A DNA stretch of 37,174 bases from Thermodesulfobacteriota bacterium. Lineage in GTDB: Bacteria; Desulfobacterota; Deferrisomatia; Deferrisomatales; JACRMM01. The stretch covers positions 1 through 37,174 of the forward strand of contig JBFLZB010000023.1 of NCBI GenBank assembly GCA_040756475.1, read 5' to 3'. Shown here one piece after another: positions 7,031-15,072 of this stretch. The translations under genes and the position numbers were made by a program. Every line of letters starts with the position of its first letter. Position 1 is the stretch's first letter. The notes under the pieces were generated by a model that was not told the origin of the DNA, searched no databases, and worked only from the letters and a program-made list of their open reading frames with translations.

Positions 7031-7573
7031 TCAGTTCCCCCCGCCCAGGGCCTGCTTCACCTTCTCCTCGAGCTTGATCTCGTCCCCCGGGGCGTAGCCC
7101 ACGTGGTAATCGACGACCTTGCCCTGCCGGTCGATGAGTACGGTGGTGGGGAGCACGCTCACGGAGTAATCGCCGGCCACCTGCCGGCGCTTGTCGATCA
7201 CCAGGGGGAAGGGGATGGGGTAGTCCAACCCTTCCACGAACCGGACGACCCGCTTCGAGCCGAAGCTGTCCAGGTTGATGCCCACGACCACGAGGCCCCT
7301 CTCCCGGTACCGCTCATAGAGGTCGATGATCTTGGGCATCTCTTCCATGCAAGCCACGCAGTAGATGGACCAGAAGTCGAGCAGGATGACGTCTTTGCCC
7401 AGATGCGGGCCGAGCTCCAGGTCTCCGTCTTCTAACAGCGGTGCGGTGAAGGAGGTGGCGGCGGCGCCGGGTTGGGGTTTGTCTGCGCCGAACGCCGGCC
7501 ACGGCACGCCCGGAGCGGCGAGGCACAAGAGGGCGGCTGTGAGGAAGCTCGCGGTCGTTCGCATGGTGTCCAT
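7031..7573 (-). CDS. TlpA-like periplasmic thioredoxin
   Basis: The 180-residue product begins with a signal peptide (ASFLTAALLCLAAPGVPWPAFG). It carries the thioredoxin-like active site FWSIYCVAC (Cys72, Cys75), and the cis-Pro segment is VLPTTVLIDRQGKVV. It is closer in layout to TlpA/ResA than to cytoplasmic thioredoxin. ATG 7573 or ATG 7564 could be the start; neither has a strong ribosome site. It is the first gene of the TlpA/beta-helix/cytochrome set after a 99-base gap, which holds only weak GC-rich inverted repeats. It probably supplies reducing power for cytochrome thiol chemistry. Confidence 0.88.
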   Translation of the reverse strand: MDTMRTTASFLTAALLCLAAPGVPWPAFGADKPQPGAAATSFTAPLLEDGDLELGPHLGKDVILLDFWSIYCVACMEEMPKIIDLYERYRERGLVVVGINLDSFGSKRVVRFVEGLDYPIPFPLVIDKRRQVAGDYSVSVLPTTVLIDRQGKVVDYHVGYAPGDEIKLEEKVKQALGGGN

Positions 7574-7672
7574 TGTGATTGTGGTCGTTCCCGTTTCCCG
7601 CCCCGGCGCGGGGCGCAGCCTTCGCGATCCCGATGACTCGTCCGGGGGTCACCCGACCCCGATGCAGCTCAG

Positions 7673-7894
7673 TCAGAGGAGCTGCCCGTTGAAGAGCACC
7701 TCGCCCCACTCGTGGCGGGCGACCCCGAAGTAGAAGGTGGCGGCCAGCAGGAGGAGCCCGGCGCCCCAGAGTGCCTTCTTCCACCGGGACCTCCACAACC
7801 CACTGCCCGCCGTGACGAGCAGCAGCAGGGCAAGGCCCAGGGGCACCGAGGCCCAGTTGTTGGCGGCTTCCAGGAACTCGAGAAGATCTTCCAT
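7673..7894 (-). CDS. Small two-helix membrane protein
   Basis: The 73-residue protein (from ATG 7894, with GGAGGGG eight bases upstream) has two predicted membrane helices, VPLGLALLLLVTAGSGLW and ALWGAGLLLLAATFYFGVA. A short basic loop (RSRWKK) joins them, and the tail (RHEWGEVLFNGQLL) is probably periplasmic. It lies 37 bases after the iron-sulfur membrane protein gene in the same direction. No family is recognised. It may be an accessory subunit of that membrane protein. Confidence 0.6.
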   Translation of the reverse strand: MEDLLEFLEAANNWASVPLGLALLLLVTAGSGLWRSRWKKALWGAGLLLLAATFYFGVARHEWGEVLFNGQLL

Positions 7895-7931
7895 GGTCAA
7901 CCCCTCCGGCAGAAGGTTCGCGCCCGGCCGG

Positions 7932-8771
7932 TCACGCTACTTCCCGGGCCGGCTCCGGAAACGCCGCGGGCTGCTCCCCTTCTGGTCGCGAGAGCACCGT
8001 GGTCACCGTGATGGCCTCGCATGCGGTGCAGTCGAGGCACCGGATGCACTGGCCGGTGTTCTCTCCCTCGTAGACCTTGATCTCCATGGGGCAGACCTCG
8101 AAGCACTTGTCACAGTGGGTGCAGGTCTTGGCGTCCCAGTGCAGGCGCACGAAGCTCAGCCGGTTGAAGAGGCCGAAGATCGCCCCCAGGGGGCACGTGG
8201 TCTGACAGAAGGGGCGTTTGGCGATGATCGACGAAGTGGTGAAGAAGATCAGCATGGCCAGCTTGATCCAGAAGAGGTCCTGGATCATGTTCCGGATGTC
8301 CCCGCTGATCGTCACCCACGGGAGGCCGCCGGCCAACGTCCCGGCGGGACAGAGCTTGGAGAACCAGTTCTGGCCCGTCACCCACGGCAGGACGAACACC
8401 AGCACGACCAGCACGATGTAGCGAAACGGCCGGAGGTACCGCGGGATGCGGATCTTGAACGACCGGAGCTTGTAGAGGAGATCCTGGAAGAACCCGAATG
8501 GGCAGATCGTGCCGCACGGCATGCGCCCGATGAACGCGCCGACGGCGCCCAGGTACCCCATCACGTAGTAGGGGATAGAGCGCACCACCATGAAGTGCTG
8601 GAGCGACCCGAGGGGGCAGGAGAAGAAGGCCGAGGGGCAGGCGTAGCAGTTCAGCGCCGGGATGCAGAACCCCTTGCCCGCCCCCTGGTACACGGCCTTG
8701 GCCCAGTAGCCTTTGAGCCAGCCGTTGGCCCCGAGGCTCGTGCCCAGTTGGAGGTAGCGTCGCAGTCTCAT
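7932..8771 (-). CDS. NapH/NosR-like membrane 4Fe-4S protein
   Basis: The 279-residue product, from ATG 8771 with AAGGAG upstream, has several membrane helices. Cys-rich motifs of the polyferredoxin-type membrane family (Fer4_5) lie between them: RMPCGTICPFGFFQDLLYK, LCPAGTLAGGLPW and CQTTCPLGAIFGLFNR. The C-terminal ferredoxin segment contains CTHCDKCFEVCP and CIRCLDCTAC, enough for two clusters. NapH-like proteins pass electrons from the quinol pool to periplasmic acceptors. An early CYACPSAFFSCPLGSLQ segment adds more cysteines. The gene overlaps the ResB-like stop as ATGA. An electron-supply role for the nearby cytochromes is inferred, not shown. Confidence 0.85.
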   Translation of the reverse strand: MRLRRYLQLGTSLGANGWLKGYWAKAVYQGAGKGFCIPALNCYACPSAFFSCPLGSLQHFMVVRSIPYYVMGYLGAVGAFIGRMPCGTICPFGFFQDLLYKLRSFKIRIPRYLRPFRYIVLVVLVFVLPWVTGQNWFSKLCPAGTLAGGLPWVTISGDIRNMIQDLFWIKLAMLIFFTTSSIIAKRPFCQTTCPLGAIFGLFNRLSFVRLHWDAKTCTHCDKCFEVCPMEIKVYEGENTGQCIRCLDCTACEAITVTTVLSRPEGEQPAAFPEPAREVA

Positions 8772-9913
8772 GCAGGCACGCTCCTTTCGTTCGCCCTCGG
8801 ATGGTCGAAGAGGGCGCGGCCAGCCGTCGTGCTTCCCCGCCCGGAGGCATGCGGTGGGATAGGGCTTGCCCCGAGGGACGGCGGGATCCGGTCGACGGTC
8901 AGCCGGAGATAGGCCACGATTCGGGGCACTCGGCGGGTGCCTCCGACCGCGGCCAGCGCCCCGGCGAAGACGAGGAGTCCGCCGGCCGCGGCCCAGGCCA
9001 ATCCCGGGTCCCTCACTACCCAGAAGCGCAGGTACTCGCACCCCGGCGTGAACTCGGTCAACCGAAAGAACAGAGCCCCGCCGCGTGCTCGGTCCAGGCC
9101 GGGCAGGGCGCGATAGACCAGGAAGGAGTCGGCTCCGCGTAGCGGGTCGCGAACGACCAGGCGAACCGCCGGGCCGAGATCGTTTCGGCTCTCCCAGAGT
9201 CCGGTCACCAGGACCTGCGTTCCGGTGCCGGGTACGGCGACCGCGTCTCCCTCCCCCACTTCCAGTCCATCCAGCAGAGGTGTCCCATCCCGGTCGAAGA
9301 TGCTGAGCACCCCTCGCGCTCCGACGCGGACCTCGCCCGCCGGGTAGAGGCGCAGGCCGTCCGAGAACCACACCGTGTTGCCTGCCCGGATGGGAGTCGT
9401 GTCGCCAGCATCTTCCCCTGCGCGTCGCACGACGACGCCCCCCTGATTCGGGTCGCCTTCCGGCGGGTACTCCAGCGCGAACGGGAGAGGGACGGCGGTG
9501 CCGTCGCGGAGCGTTGCGGTGTTCGCGATCCCGAAGCGCGGGACCAGCACTTGCCCCCGAAGCCCCCGTCCCTCCCCCAGCGCATGCCCGAGCAGTGCCA
9601 GGAGAAGGCCGCTGTGGGCAACCAGGAGGCCGGTCCGGACCCGGGGTCCGACGCCCGTGGACTCCGCCGCCGGCTTGGCCACGCAACCAGCGACGGCGCT
9701 CACGGAAAGGCCTGCCACCAGAACCCATAGGAGAGGGGCGAGGGCCGCCACCGGCGACGTCGCCGCCGCCTCAGCCCATCCGGCGGGTGCGCCCCGGAAA
9801 CGTCCAGACGCCGCGAACGTGCCAGCCAGCGCCAACGCTGCGAGAAGACATAACGAAACCTTGGGAGAGCCGAGGGCCGCCAAGAGCCCTCGGGCCGGTC
9901 TGTGAATTCCCAT
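8768..9913 (-). CDS. ResB-like cytochrome c biogenesis membrane protein
   Basis: The 381-residue protein from ATG 9913 has N-terminal helices (LLAALGSPKVSLCLLAALALAGTF is one region, then APLLWVLVAGLSVSAVAG). It also has a periplasmic domain and a last helix after EYLRFWVVRDPGLAWAAAGGLLVFAG, the arrangement of ResB/Ccs1. The segment VTGLWESRNDLGPAVRLVVRDP matches the family's periplasmic domain. It is shorter and more divergent than the second ResB at 20157-21533 and has no CcsA next to it. ResB normally works with CcsA in system II haem delivery and ligation. Here it may instead serve the adjacent iron-sulfur protein. The ribosome site is weak. Confidence 0.75.
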   Translation of the reverse strand: MGIHRPARGLLAALGSPKVSLCLLAALALAGTFAASGRFRGAPAGWAEAAATSPVAALAPLLWVLVAGLSVSAVAGCVAKPAAESTGVGPRVRTGLLVAHSGLLLALLGHALGEGRGLRGQVLVPRFGIANTATLRDGTAVPLPFALEYPPEGDPNQGGVVVRRAGEDAGDTTPIRAGNTVWFSDGLRLYPAGEVRVGARGVLSIFDRDGTPLLDGLEVGEGDAVAVPGTGTQVLVTGLWESRNDLGPAVRLVVRDPLRGADSFLVYRALPGLDRARGGALFFRLTEFTPGCEYLRFWVVRDPGLAWAAAGGLLVFAGALAAVGGTRRVPRIVAYLRLTVDRIPPSLGASPIPPHASGRGSTTAGRALFDHPRANERSVPA

Positions 9914-10059
9914 CAGATGCCCCAATCGTCACGAAACGGTGAGCAACTGCCGCTGTGATGGCCGTCGCAGCCCCATGTTGTGCGACGGCGCGGCAAAGCG
10001 ACGCTACGGCGCGGGGCGATCACGCCCGGCCCGCCGAAACGCCCGGCTCGGGATGCGGA

Positions 10060-10398
10060 TCAGGAAGAGATGGGAACGGGGGGGAGTGGTTCCAGAGGCG
10101 TCAGGGGCGCCCTGCGGGGCAGTTCGTCGGGGTCCAACGCTTGGACTCGAGGATCGCACGAAGCGGCGGGAGTGGAGGCGACATAGGGCGCGCAGCAACT
10201 GCAGAGCATGCTGGGGCAGTTCCGCTCGCCGTCGCGGGGGGTCTCCCGCCGGCAGCAGACCGTGGCGCAGATCTGCGTCTCCTCCGCCTCATCGCTCCGT
10301 GCGCTGGCGCACGGCGGCACAACGGTCGTCTGCGCGACGAATGCCGCGAGGACGAGGCACATGACCCAGATGCTGTTAACCCGACCGGAAAAAGCCAC
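10060..10398 (-). CDS. Small Cys-rich exported protein
   Basis: GTG 10398, with GAGGAG six bases upstream, opens 112 residues. They comprise a signal-like helix (IWVMCLVLAAFVAQTTVVPPCASA), a Cys-rich core (ICATVCCRRE, then CPSMLCSCCAPY) and a Pro-rich tail ending PLEPLPPVPISS. A similar layout occurs at 21652-22014: helix, CC, a C-x-C cluster, then a tail ending PPAPVPIAG. Both genes stand first after a sigma-70 promoter and before a ResB-family gene. The function is unknown. Metal or haem binding, or disulfide exchange in cytochrome c maturation, is possible. Confidence 0.6.
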   Translation of the reverse strand: MAFSGRVNSIWVMCLVLAAFVAQTTVVPPCASARSDEAEETQICATVCCRRETPRDGERNCPSMLCSCCAPYVASTPAASCDPRVQALDPDELPRRAPLTPLEPLPPVPISS

Positions 10399-10433
10399 TC
10401 AATCTCCTCAGCCCCAGATGAACCTCAAGTAGG

Positions 10434-10463
10434 ATGATAGGGAATCTGCACGTCACGGGTCAA
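10434..10463 (-). promoter_or_regulatory. Sigma-70 promoter for the Cys-rich/ResB-like operon
   Basis: On the minus strand TTGACC (10458-10463) and TATCAT (10434-10439) are separated by 18 bases. The start of transcription would fall near 10427, leaving a leader of about 29 bases with the GAGGAG site before GTG 10398. The rest of the 10399-10635 gap holds no convincing gene. Confidence 0.6.
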
Positions 10464-10635
10464 GTGATTGTTTTCGCATGGCGACGGCGGGCCGATAAAG
10501 AACCTATCGACTGCTTGGGACGGGATCGTGAGGCGTCTCTCATGGGCTCGGCGACATCGGCATGCGTTGGAAAGCCGTCCCCCGAGAGGGACCGCCGGTT
10601 CTACACACACCGGGGGACTTGGCGTCTGCCGGTCG

Positions 10636-11106
10636 TCAGCGGTCGCGGTCACGCTCCTCTTCGATCGCGGTGTTCTCGCCGCACGTCCCGCCCGCGTCGA
10701 GGAGTGTCCCGTGGGGCAGGATTCTTAGGCGGATTCCTCGACCGCGCAGACCGGGCAAGCGCGCGGCAAAGGACACGGCCGGACGTCCCTCTTCCGTTCT
10801 TATGACATGGTAAGGTGCGCTGGCCGTGGCGAGAAGTGACCCGTCCGGCGCGTATACCGCGATGTCGGCGTGGCCCGTTTCGGCAGCCTCGCCGCCCCTG
10901 TGCACGACCCCTTCCACCCGAACATCTCGCCCCTCTCCCCAGACCCGGGTCTGGAGGCGGAATGCCTCACGGCGCGCAGCCCGGTCCACGTTGGTCGCCG
11001 CGGAACTCGGGCCCTGCTCGGCTCGGGGTGCGGTGCACCCGAGCAGGGTAAGGCCCGCCAGGAGGACCGCAGTCCCCCTGGCGAGCGTCCCCGCAAGCGG
11101 ATTCAT
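10636..11106 (-). CDS. Exported lipoprotein of the efflux locus
   Basis: The 156-residue product has a lipobox (LTLLGC, Cys24) and a beta-rich domain with HADIAVYAPDGSLLATASAPY and FAARLPGLRGRGIRLRIL. It ends with a conserved-looking GGTCGENTA. The preceding gene product (11139-11588) is a paralogue, with HVDVAVLDAGGRPVAEASADPF and AGCGENAA in the same places. Both follow the PII-like and RND genes on the same strand. Proteins with this HxDxAVxxxxG core are, as far as I recall, common hypothetical proteins in CusABC/CzcABC loci. No biochemical role is known to me. It is the last gene of this run. Confidence 0.68.
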   Translation of the reverse strand: MNPLAGTLARGTAVLLAGLTLLGCTAPRAEQGPSSAATNVDRAARREAFRLQTRVWGEGRDVRVEGVVHRGGEAAETGHADIAVYAPDGSLLATASAPYHVIRTEEGRPAVSFAARLPGLRGRGIRLRILPHGTLLDAGGTCGENTAIEEERDRDR

Positions 11107-11138
11107 CCGGGGTTCGCTCCCAGCATGTGGGCCCGGGG

Positions 11139-11588
11139 TCAGGCGCCCCTCGCGGCCGCGTTTTCCCCGCAGCCTGCCTCGGAGCTCCCCGCAGAGCCCT
11201 TGGCGTGGTAGCGCACCCGGACCCCGCCGCCGTCCGGCACGGACTCGGCCAGACGAGCCGTGAACCGTGCCGACTGTTTTCCACCCCGCTGCATGTGGTG
11301 GGGGAAGGGGTCGGCGCTGGCTTCCGCCACCGGGCGTCCACCAGCGTCCAGGACCGCCACGTCCACATGGCCCCGGACCGGGGAGGGGAAGAGCCTCTCG
11401 ACCCTTCCCGTGACGACCAGGCCTTGTTCTTCCCGGTGTGCCGCGACTCCGGTCACGCGCGGGCCAACTCCCTCCACTACATCCACGGGGACCGCAGGAC
11501 CGCCGGATACCGTGATGCCGGTTGCCGCGCACCCCAACGTGAGACCGAGACACCCGAAGACCAACACCAATCTCAGCACGTTCTTCAT
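11139..11588 (-). CDS. Exported lipoprotein, paralogue of the next gene
   Basis: The 149-residue product has a lipoprotein signal (LVFGCLGLTLGC, Cys20) and a beta-rich body: VTGRVERLFPSPVRGHVDVAVL, then SARFTARLAESVPDGGGVRVRYHAKG. It ends with AGCGENAAARGA. The Gly-Cys-Gly-Glu-Asn tail and the central HVDVAVLD segment match the lipoprotein encoded at 10636-11106. A strong GGAGGAG site precedes ATG 11588. It sits between the PII-like gene and its paralogue, so it probably belongs to the metal efflux operon. The C-terminal cysteine could bind metal, which is conjecture. Confidence 0.68.
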   Translation of the reverse strand: MKNVLRLVLVFGCLGLTLGCAATGITVSGGPAVPVDVVEGVGPRVTGVAAHREEQGLVVTGRVERLFPSPVRGHVDVAVLDAGGRPVAEASADPFPHHMQRGGKQSARFTARLAESVPDGGGVRVRYHAKGSAGSSEAGCGENAAARGA

Positions 11589-11603
11589 GGCGCTTCTCCT
11601 CCC

Positions 11604-11945
11604 TCAGACGGCGCCTTCGCCGCGCTCGCCGGTGCTGATTCGCACCGCTTGCTCCACGTCGGAGACGTAGATCTTGCCGTCGCCCTTGAGGCCCGTGTGG
11701 GCCGTCTGTTGGATGGTGCGGATGACCTCGTCCACCAGGTCGTCCCGGCAGACGATCTCGAGCTTGACGCCGGTGACATAGTCGATCAGATCGTCCACGA
11801 CACGATGCGGCTGGTCCTTGGCCCGCCCACGGCCGAAGCCCCGGACGTCGGTCACGCTGATGCCCGTGAGGCCCTCGATTTTGTGCAGGGCCAGGGTCAC
11901 GGGCGCGAGCTTGTGCTTCTTGATGTACGCCTTGATCTCTTTCAT
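11604..11945 (-). CDS. PII-like signalling protein linked to metal efflux
   Basis: The 113-residue protein keeps the PII signature near the C-terminus (TGLKGDGKIYVSDVEQAVRI followed by STGE) and the GFGRGRAKDQPHRVVDD T-loop region. Position 51 of GlnB, the uridylylated tyrosine, is replaced by His47 here, so control by GlnD is not expected. PII homologues beside CusABC-type pumps were described as the PII-NG group, and this gene lies 10 bases after the RND gene. It probably senses a nucleotide or metal state and acts on the pump or its expression. The ribosome site GAGGAG is good. Confidence 0.88.
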   Translation of the reverse strand: MKEIKAYIKKHKLAPVTLALHKIEGLTGISVTDVRGFGRGRAKDQPHRVVDDLIDYVTGVKLEIVCRDDLVDEVIRTIQQTAHTGLKGDGKIYVSDVEQAVRISTGERGEGAV

Positions 11946-11955
11946 CGGGGTCTCC

Positions 11956-14900
11956 TCACAGAGTCTGGACCGAACGGTTGGGGTCGATGGCGAACCACTT
12001 GTAGAGGGCGGGGAGCACGAGCAGGGTGAGCACCGTGGAGGTCACGAGGCCACCCACCACCACGGTGGCCAGCGGCCGCTGCACCTCGCTCCCCGTCCCG
12101 GTGGAGACCAGGAGCGGCGCGAGCCCCAGGAGCGTGGTGATCGCGGTCATGAGCACCGGCCGCAGGCGCACGCAGGCGCCCTCGACGCAGGCCTCGGCCA
12201 GGGGCACCCCGTCCCGCAGGAGCTGGTTCAGGTACTGGACCAGCACCATCCCATTCTGGAGCGCGATGCCAAAGAGCGCGATGAACCCCACCGACGCCGG
12301 CACCGAGAGGTTCTGACCCGTGAGCCACAGGGCCACGGCGCCGCCGACCAGGGCCAGGGGGATGTTGAGGATGATGAGGAGCGAGCTCTTGAGCGAGTTG
12401 AAGTTCGAGTAGAGGAGCAGGAACACCACCAGGAGGGTGATCGGTACTACCAGGGCGAGCCGCTTGTTGGCCTCCTGCTGGAGTTCGAACTGGCCGCCCC
12501 ACTCCACGAGGTATCCGGGCGGGAGCTTCGCCTCCGCGTCGATGGCGGCCTGGGCGTCCGCCACGAAGGTGCCGATGTCTCGGCCCCGCACGTTGCACTG
12601 CACGGCGATGAAGCGCTGGTTGTTCTCCCGGGTGATCTGGCGAGGGCCCACGATCTCCTCGATCCGGGCAAGGTCCCGGAGCGGCACGAGCCCCCCGGCC
12701 GGCGCCGGGATCAGGATGCGCCCGATGTCCTCCGGGGTGGCGCGGTCGGCCTTGGCGTAGCGCACCACGATGGCGAAGCGGGCCACGCCCTCGAAGATCT
12801 GGCCCGCCTCCTCGCCCCCCACCGCGGCGCTCACCACCTCCTGGACCTCGGCCACGTTGATGCCGTGGCGGGCGATGGCGTCCCGGTCGATGGTGACGCG
12901 CACCTGGGGGGTACCGCTCACCTGATCGCGCTGCACGTCGGCCGCGCCGGGCACCTCCCGGATCACGGCCTCCACCCGGGCCGAGACCTCCTTGAGCACC
13001 TCCATGTCCGGCCCGAAGATCTTCACTGCGAGCTCGGCCTTGGTGCCGGTGAGGAGCTCGTCCACCGCCGCGGCGATGGGCTGGGTGAAGTTGAACTGGG
13101 TGCCGGGGAAGCTCTCGAAGGCCTCGCCCATAGCCGCGTAGAGGGCGTCGGGGGTCTTCGCGGTCGTCCACTCGGCCTCGGGCTTCAGGGCCACGAAGGC
13201 CTCGGCCGAGTTCACCGGGTCGGCGTGGGCCCCCACCTCGCCCCGCCCCACCCGGGTGACCACCCGCGTGACCTCGGGGAACTGCGCCATGAGGCGCCGC
13301 TCGAAGCGGAGCATCGTGTCCCGGGCCTCCTCGAGTGAAATCGACGGCGCCATGGTGGCGCGCACGAGCAGGTCTCCCTCGTTGAGCCTCGGCACGAACT
13401 CCGAGCCGAGCTGCGGGAGCACCCAGGCGCCGGCGGCGAGCATGCCGAGGGCCAGGACCACGGCCGCCAGCCGGAAGCGGACGAAGAGGCGGACCAGGGG
13501 CCGGTAGGGCACCAGGAGCACCCGCACCACCCGGCTCTCCGCCGCCTCGCCCTTCGGGCGCCGCATCAGGAGATGCGCGGCCACCGGCGCCAGGAGCAGC
13601 GCGAAGAGGAGCGACCCCAGCATGGCCAAGGACACGGTCTCGGCCAGGGGCCGGAAGGTCTTGCCCTCGACCCCCTGGAGGGTGAAGAGGGGCAAGAAGA
13701 CCAGGATGATGATGGACACGGCGAACAGGATGGGCCGGCCCACCTCGGCGCAGGCCCGGGCCACCACGTGGACCCGGGGCTCGGCCGGGTCGGACTGCCG
13801 GAGCATCCGGTCCACGTTCTCCACCATGACGATGGTGCCGTCCACCAGCATGCCGATGGCGATGGCGAGCCCCCCCAGGCTCATGAGGTTGGCCGAGACC
13901 CCGAGGACCTTCATCAGGATGAAGGCGAAGAGGAGCGAGAAGGGAATCGAGAGCGCCACCACCGCGCTCGGCCGAAGTCCTCCCATGAAGAGCAGGAGCA
14001 CCAGGGCCACCAGCGCGATGCCCTGGACCAGGGCGTCGGTCACCGTGGCCACGCACTTCGCCACCAGGGTGGCCTGGTCGTAGTAGGGGACGACCCGCAC
14101 CCCGGGCGGGAGCACCTTGTTGACCTCCGCCAGGCGCGCCTTGACGTCGGCGATCACCTGGGAGGTGTTGGTGCCGATGAGCTTCAGGACCATGCCGGCC
14201 ACGGTCTCGCCTTTGCCGTCCATGGTGGCGAGCCCCCGGCGGATCTCCCCGCCGATCTCCACATCGGCCACCTGGCTGAGATACACCGGCGTGCCCCCCA
14301 CCGACTTCACCACCACCCGCTCGAGGTCCGCGGCGTCCTCGGCCAGCCCCACCGACCGGACGATGTACTCCTCCTTGTTCTTCACGATGAACTGGGCGCC
14401 GGCGTTGGCGTTGTTGGCCCGCAGCGCCTCCACCACGTCGTGGAGCCCGAGGCCGTAGCGCACGAGGTCCATGGGCCGCACGGCCACCTGGAACTGCTTC
14501 ACCTCGCCCCCCAGGCTGAGAATCTCGGTGACGCCGGGCACGGCCTGGAGGTTGAACTTGATCAGCCAGTCCTGGATCGTCCGGGTCTCCTCGGGGCCGA
14601 GCTTGCCGGTCTCGTCTTCCACGAAGTAGAAGAGGATCTGCCCGAGGCCCGTGGTTATGGGGCCCATCTCGGGCTCGCCGAAGCCCTCGGGGATCTGCTC
14701 CCGGGCCTCCTGGAGCCGTTCGTTCACGAGTTGGCGGGCGAAGTAGATGTCGGTGCCGTCCTCGAAGTAGACGTTCACCACCGAGAGCCCGAAGTTCGAG
14801 ACCGAGCGGAGCTCCTTCAGGTTGGGCAGGCCGTTCATGACGGCTTCGATCGGGTAGGTGACGTACTTCTCCACCTCCTCGGGCGCCAGGCCCTCGGTCT

Positions 14901-15051
14901 CGGCGAAGACCTGCACCAGGGCAGGGGTCACGTCGGGGAAGGCGTCCACCGGTAGGGACCGGTAGCTCAGGACCCCGGCCCCCATGACCAGGGCGGCCAG
15001 GGCCACCATCAGCAGGCGGCTGCGCAGGGTGAACTGGATGAGCTTTTCCAT
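11956..15051 (-). CDS. cusA: Heavy-metal RND efflux pump, CusA/CzcA type
   Basis: This 1031-residue inner-membrane transporter has the full HME-RND architecture: an N-terminal helix, porter domain (FPDVTPALVQVFAETEGLAP), helices 2-6, a second porter domain and helices 8-12. The fourth helix motif (LMSLGGLAIAIGMLVDGTIV) places Asp404 where CusA has its essential Asp405. The SLGGLAIAIG form is nearer to CusA and relatives than to the CzcA SLGALDFG form. The metal cannot be fixed from sequence; Cu(I)/Ag(I) or a divalent metal are both possible. It is encoded after the CusB-like adaptor (21-base gap, GAGAGGAG site) and before the PII-like gene. It exports metal by proton antiport across both membranes with its partners. 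Confidence 0.92.
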   Translation of the reverse strand: MEKLIQFTLRSRLLMVALAALVMGAGVLSYRSLPVDAFPDVTPALVQVFAETEGLAPEEVEKYVTYPIEAVMNGLPNLKELRSVSNFGLSVVNVYFEDGTDIYFARQLVNERLQEAREQIPEGFGEPEMGPITTGLGQILFYFVEDETGKLGPEETRTIQDWLIKFNLQAVPGVTEILSLGGEVKQFQVAVRPMDLVRYGLGLHDVVEALRANNANAGAQFIVKNKEEYIVRSVGLAEDAADLERVVVKSVGGTPVYLSQVADVEIGGEIRRGLATMDGKGETVAGMVLKLIGTNTSQVIADVKARLAEVNKVLPPGVRVVPYYDQATLVAKCVATVTDALVQGIALVALVLLLFMGGLRPSAVVALSIPFSLLFAFILMKVLGVSANLMSLGGLAIAIGMLVDGTIVMVENVDRMLRQSDPAEPRVHVVARACAEVGRPILFAVSIIILVFLPLFTLQGVEGKTFRPLAETVSLAMLGSLLFALLLAPVAAHLLMRRPKGEAAESRVVRVLLVPYRPLVRLFVRFRLAAVVLALGMLAAGAWVLPQLGSEFVPRLNEGDLLVRATMAPSISLEEARDTMLRFERRLMAQFPEVTRVVTRVGRGEVGAHADPVNSAEAFVALKPEAEWTTAKTPDALYAAMGEAFESFPGTQFNFTQPIAAAVDELLTGTKAELAVKIFGPDMEVLKEVSARVEAVIREVPGAADVQRDQVSGTPQVRVTIDRDAIARHGINVAEVQEVVSAAVGGEEAGQIFEGVARFAIVVRYAKADRATPEDIGRILIPAPAGGLVPLRDLARIEEIVGPRQITRENNQRFIAVQCNVRGRDIGTFVADAQAAIDAEAKLPPGYLVEWGGQFELQQEANKRLALVVPITLLVVFLLLYSNFNSLKSSLLIILNIPLALVGGAVALWLTGQNLSVPASVGFIALFGIALQNGMVLVQYLNQLLRDGVPLAEACVEGACVRLRPVLMTAITTLLGLAPLLVSTGTGSEVQRPLATVVVGGLVTSTVLTLLVLPALYKWFAIDPNRSVQTL

Positions 15052-15072
15052 GGTCGGTCTCCTCTCCAGTCC

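Noticed and set aside
7600-7672. GC-rich inverted repeats between the small membrane protein gene and the TlpA gene
   Set aside because: The pairing is imperfect and without T tract; it could occur by chance in GC-rich DNA.
13573-14955. Plus-strand frame rich in His, Gln and Glu opposite the RND pump
   Set aside because: The His-rich appearance is produced by the codons of the pump gene on the other strand; no start signal is seen.
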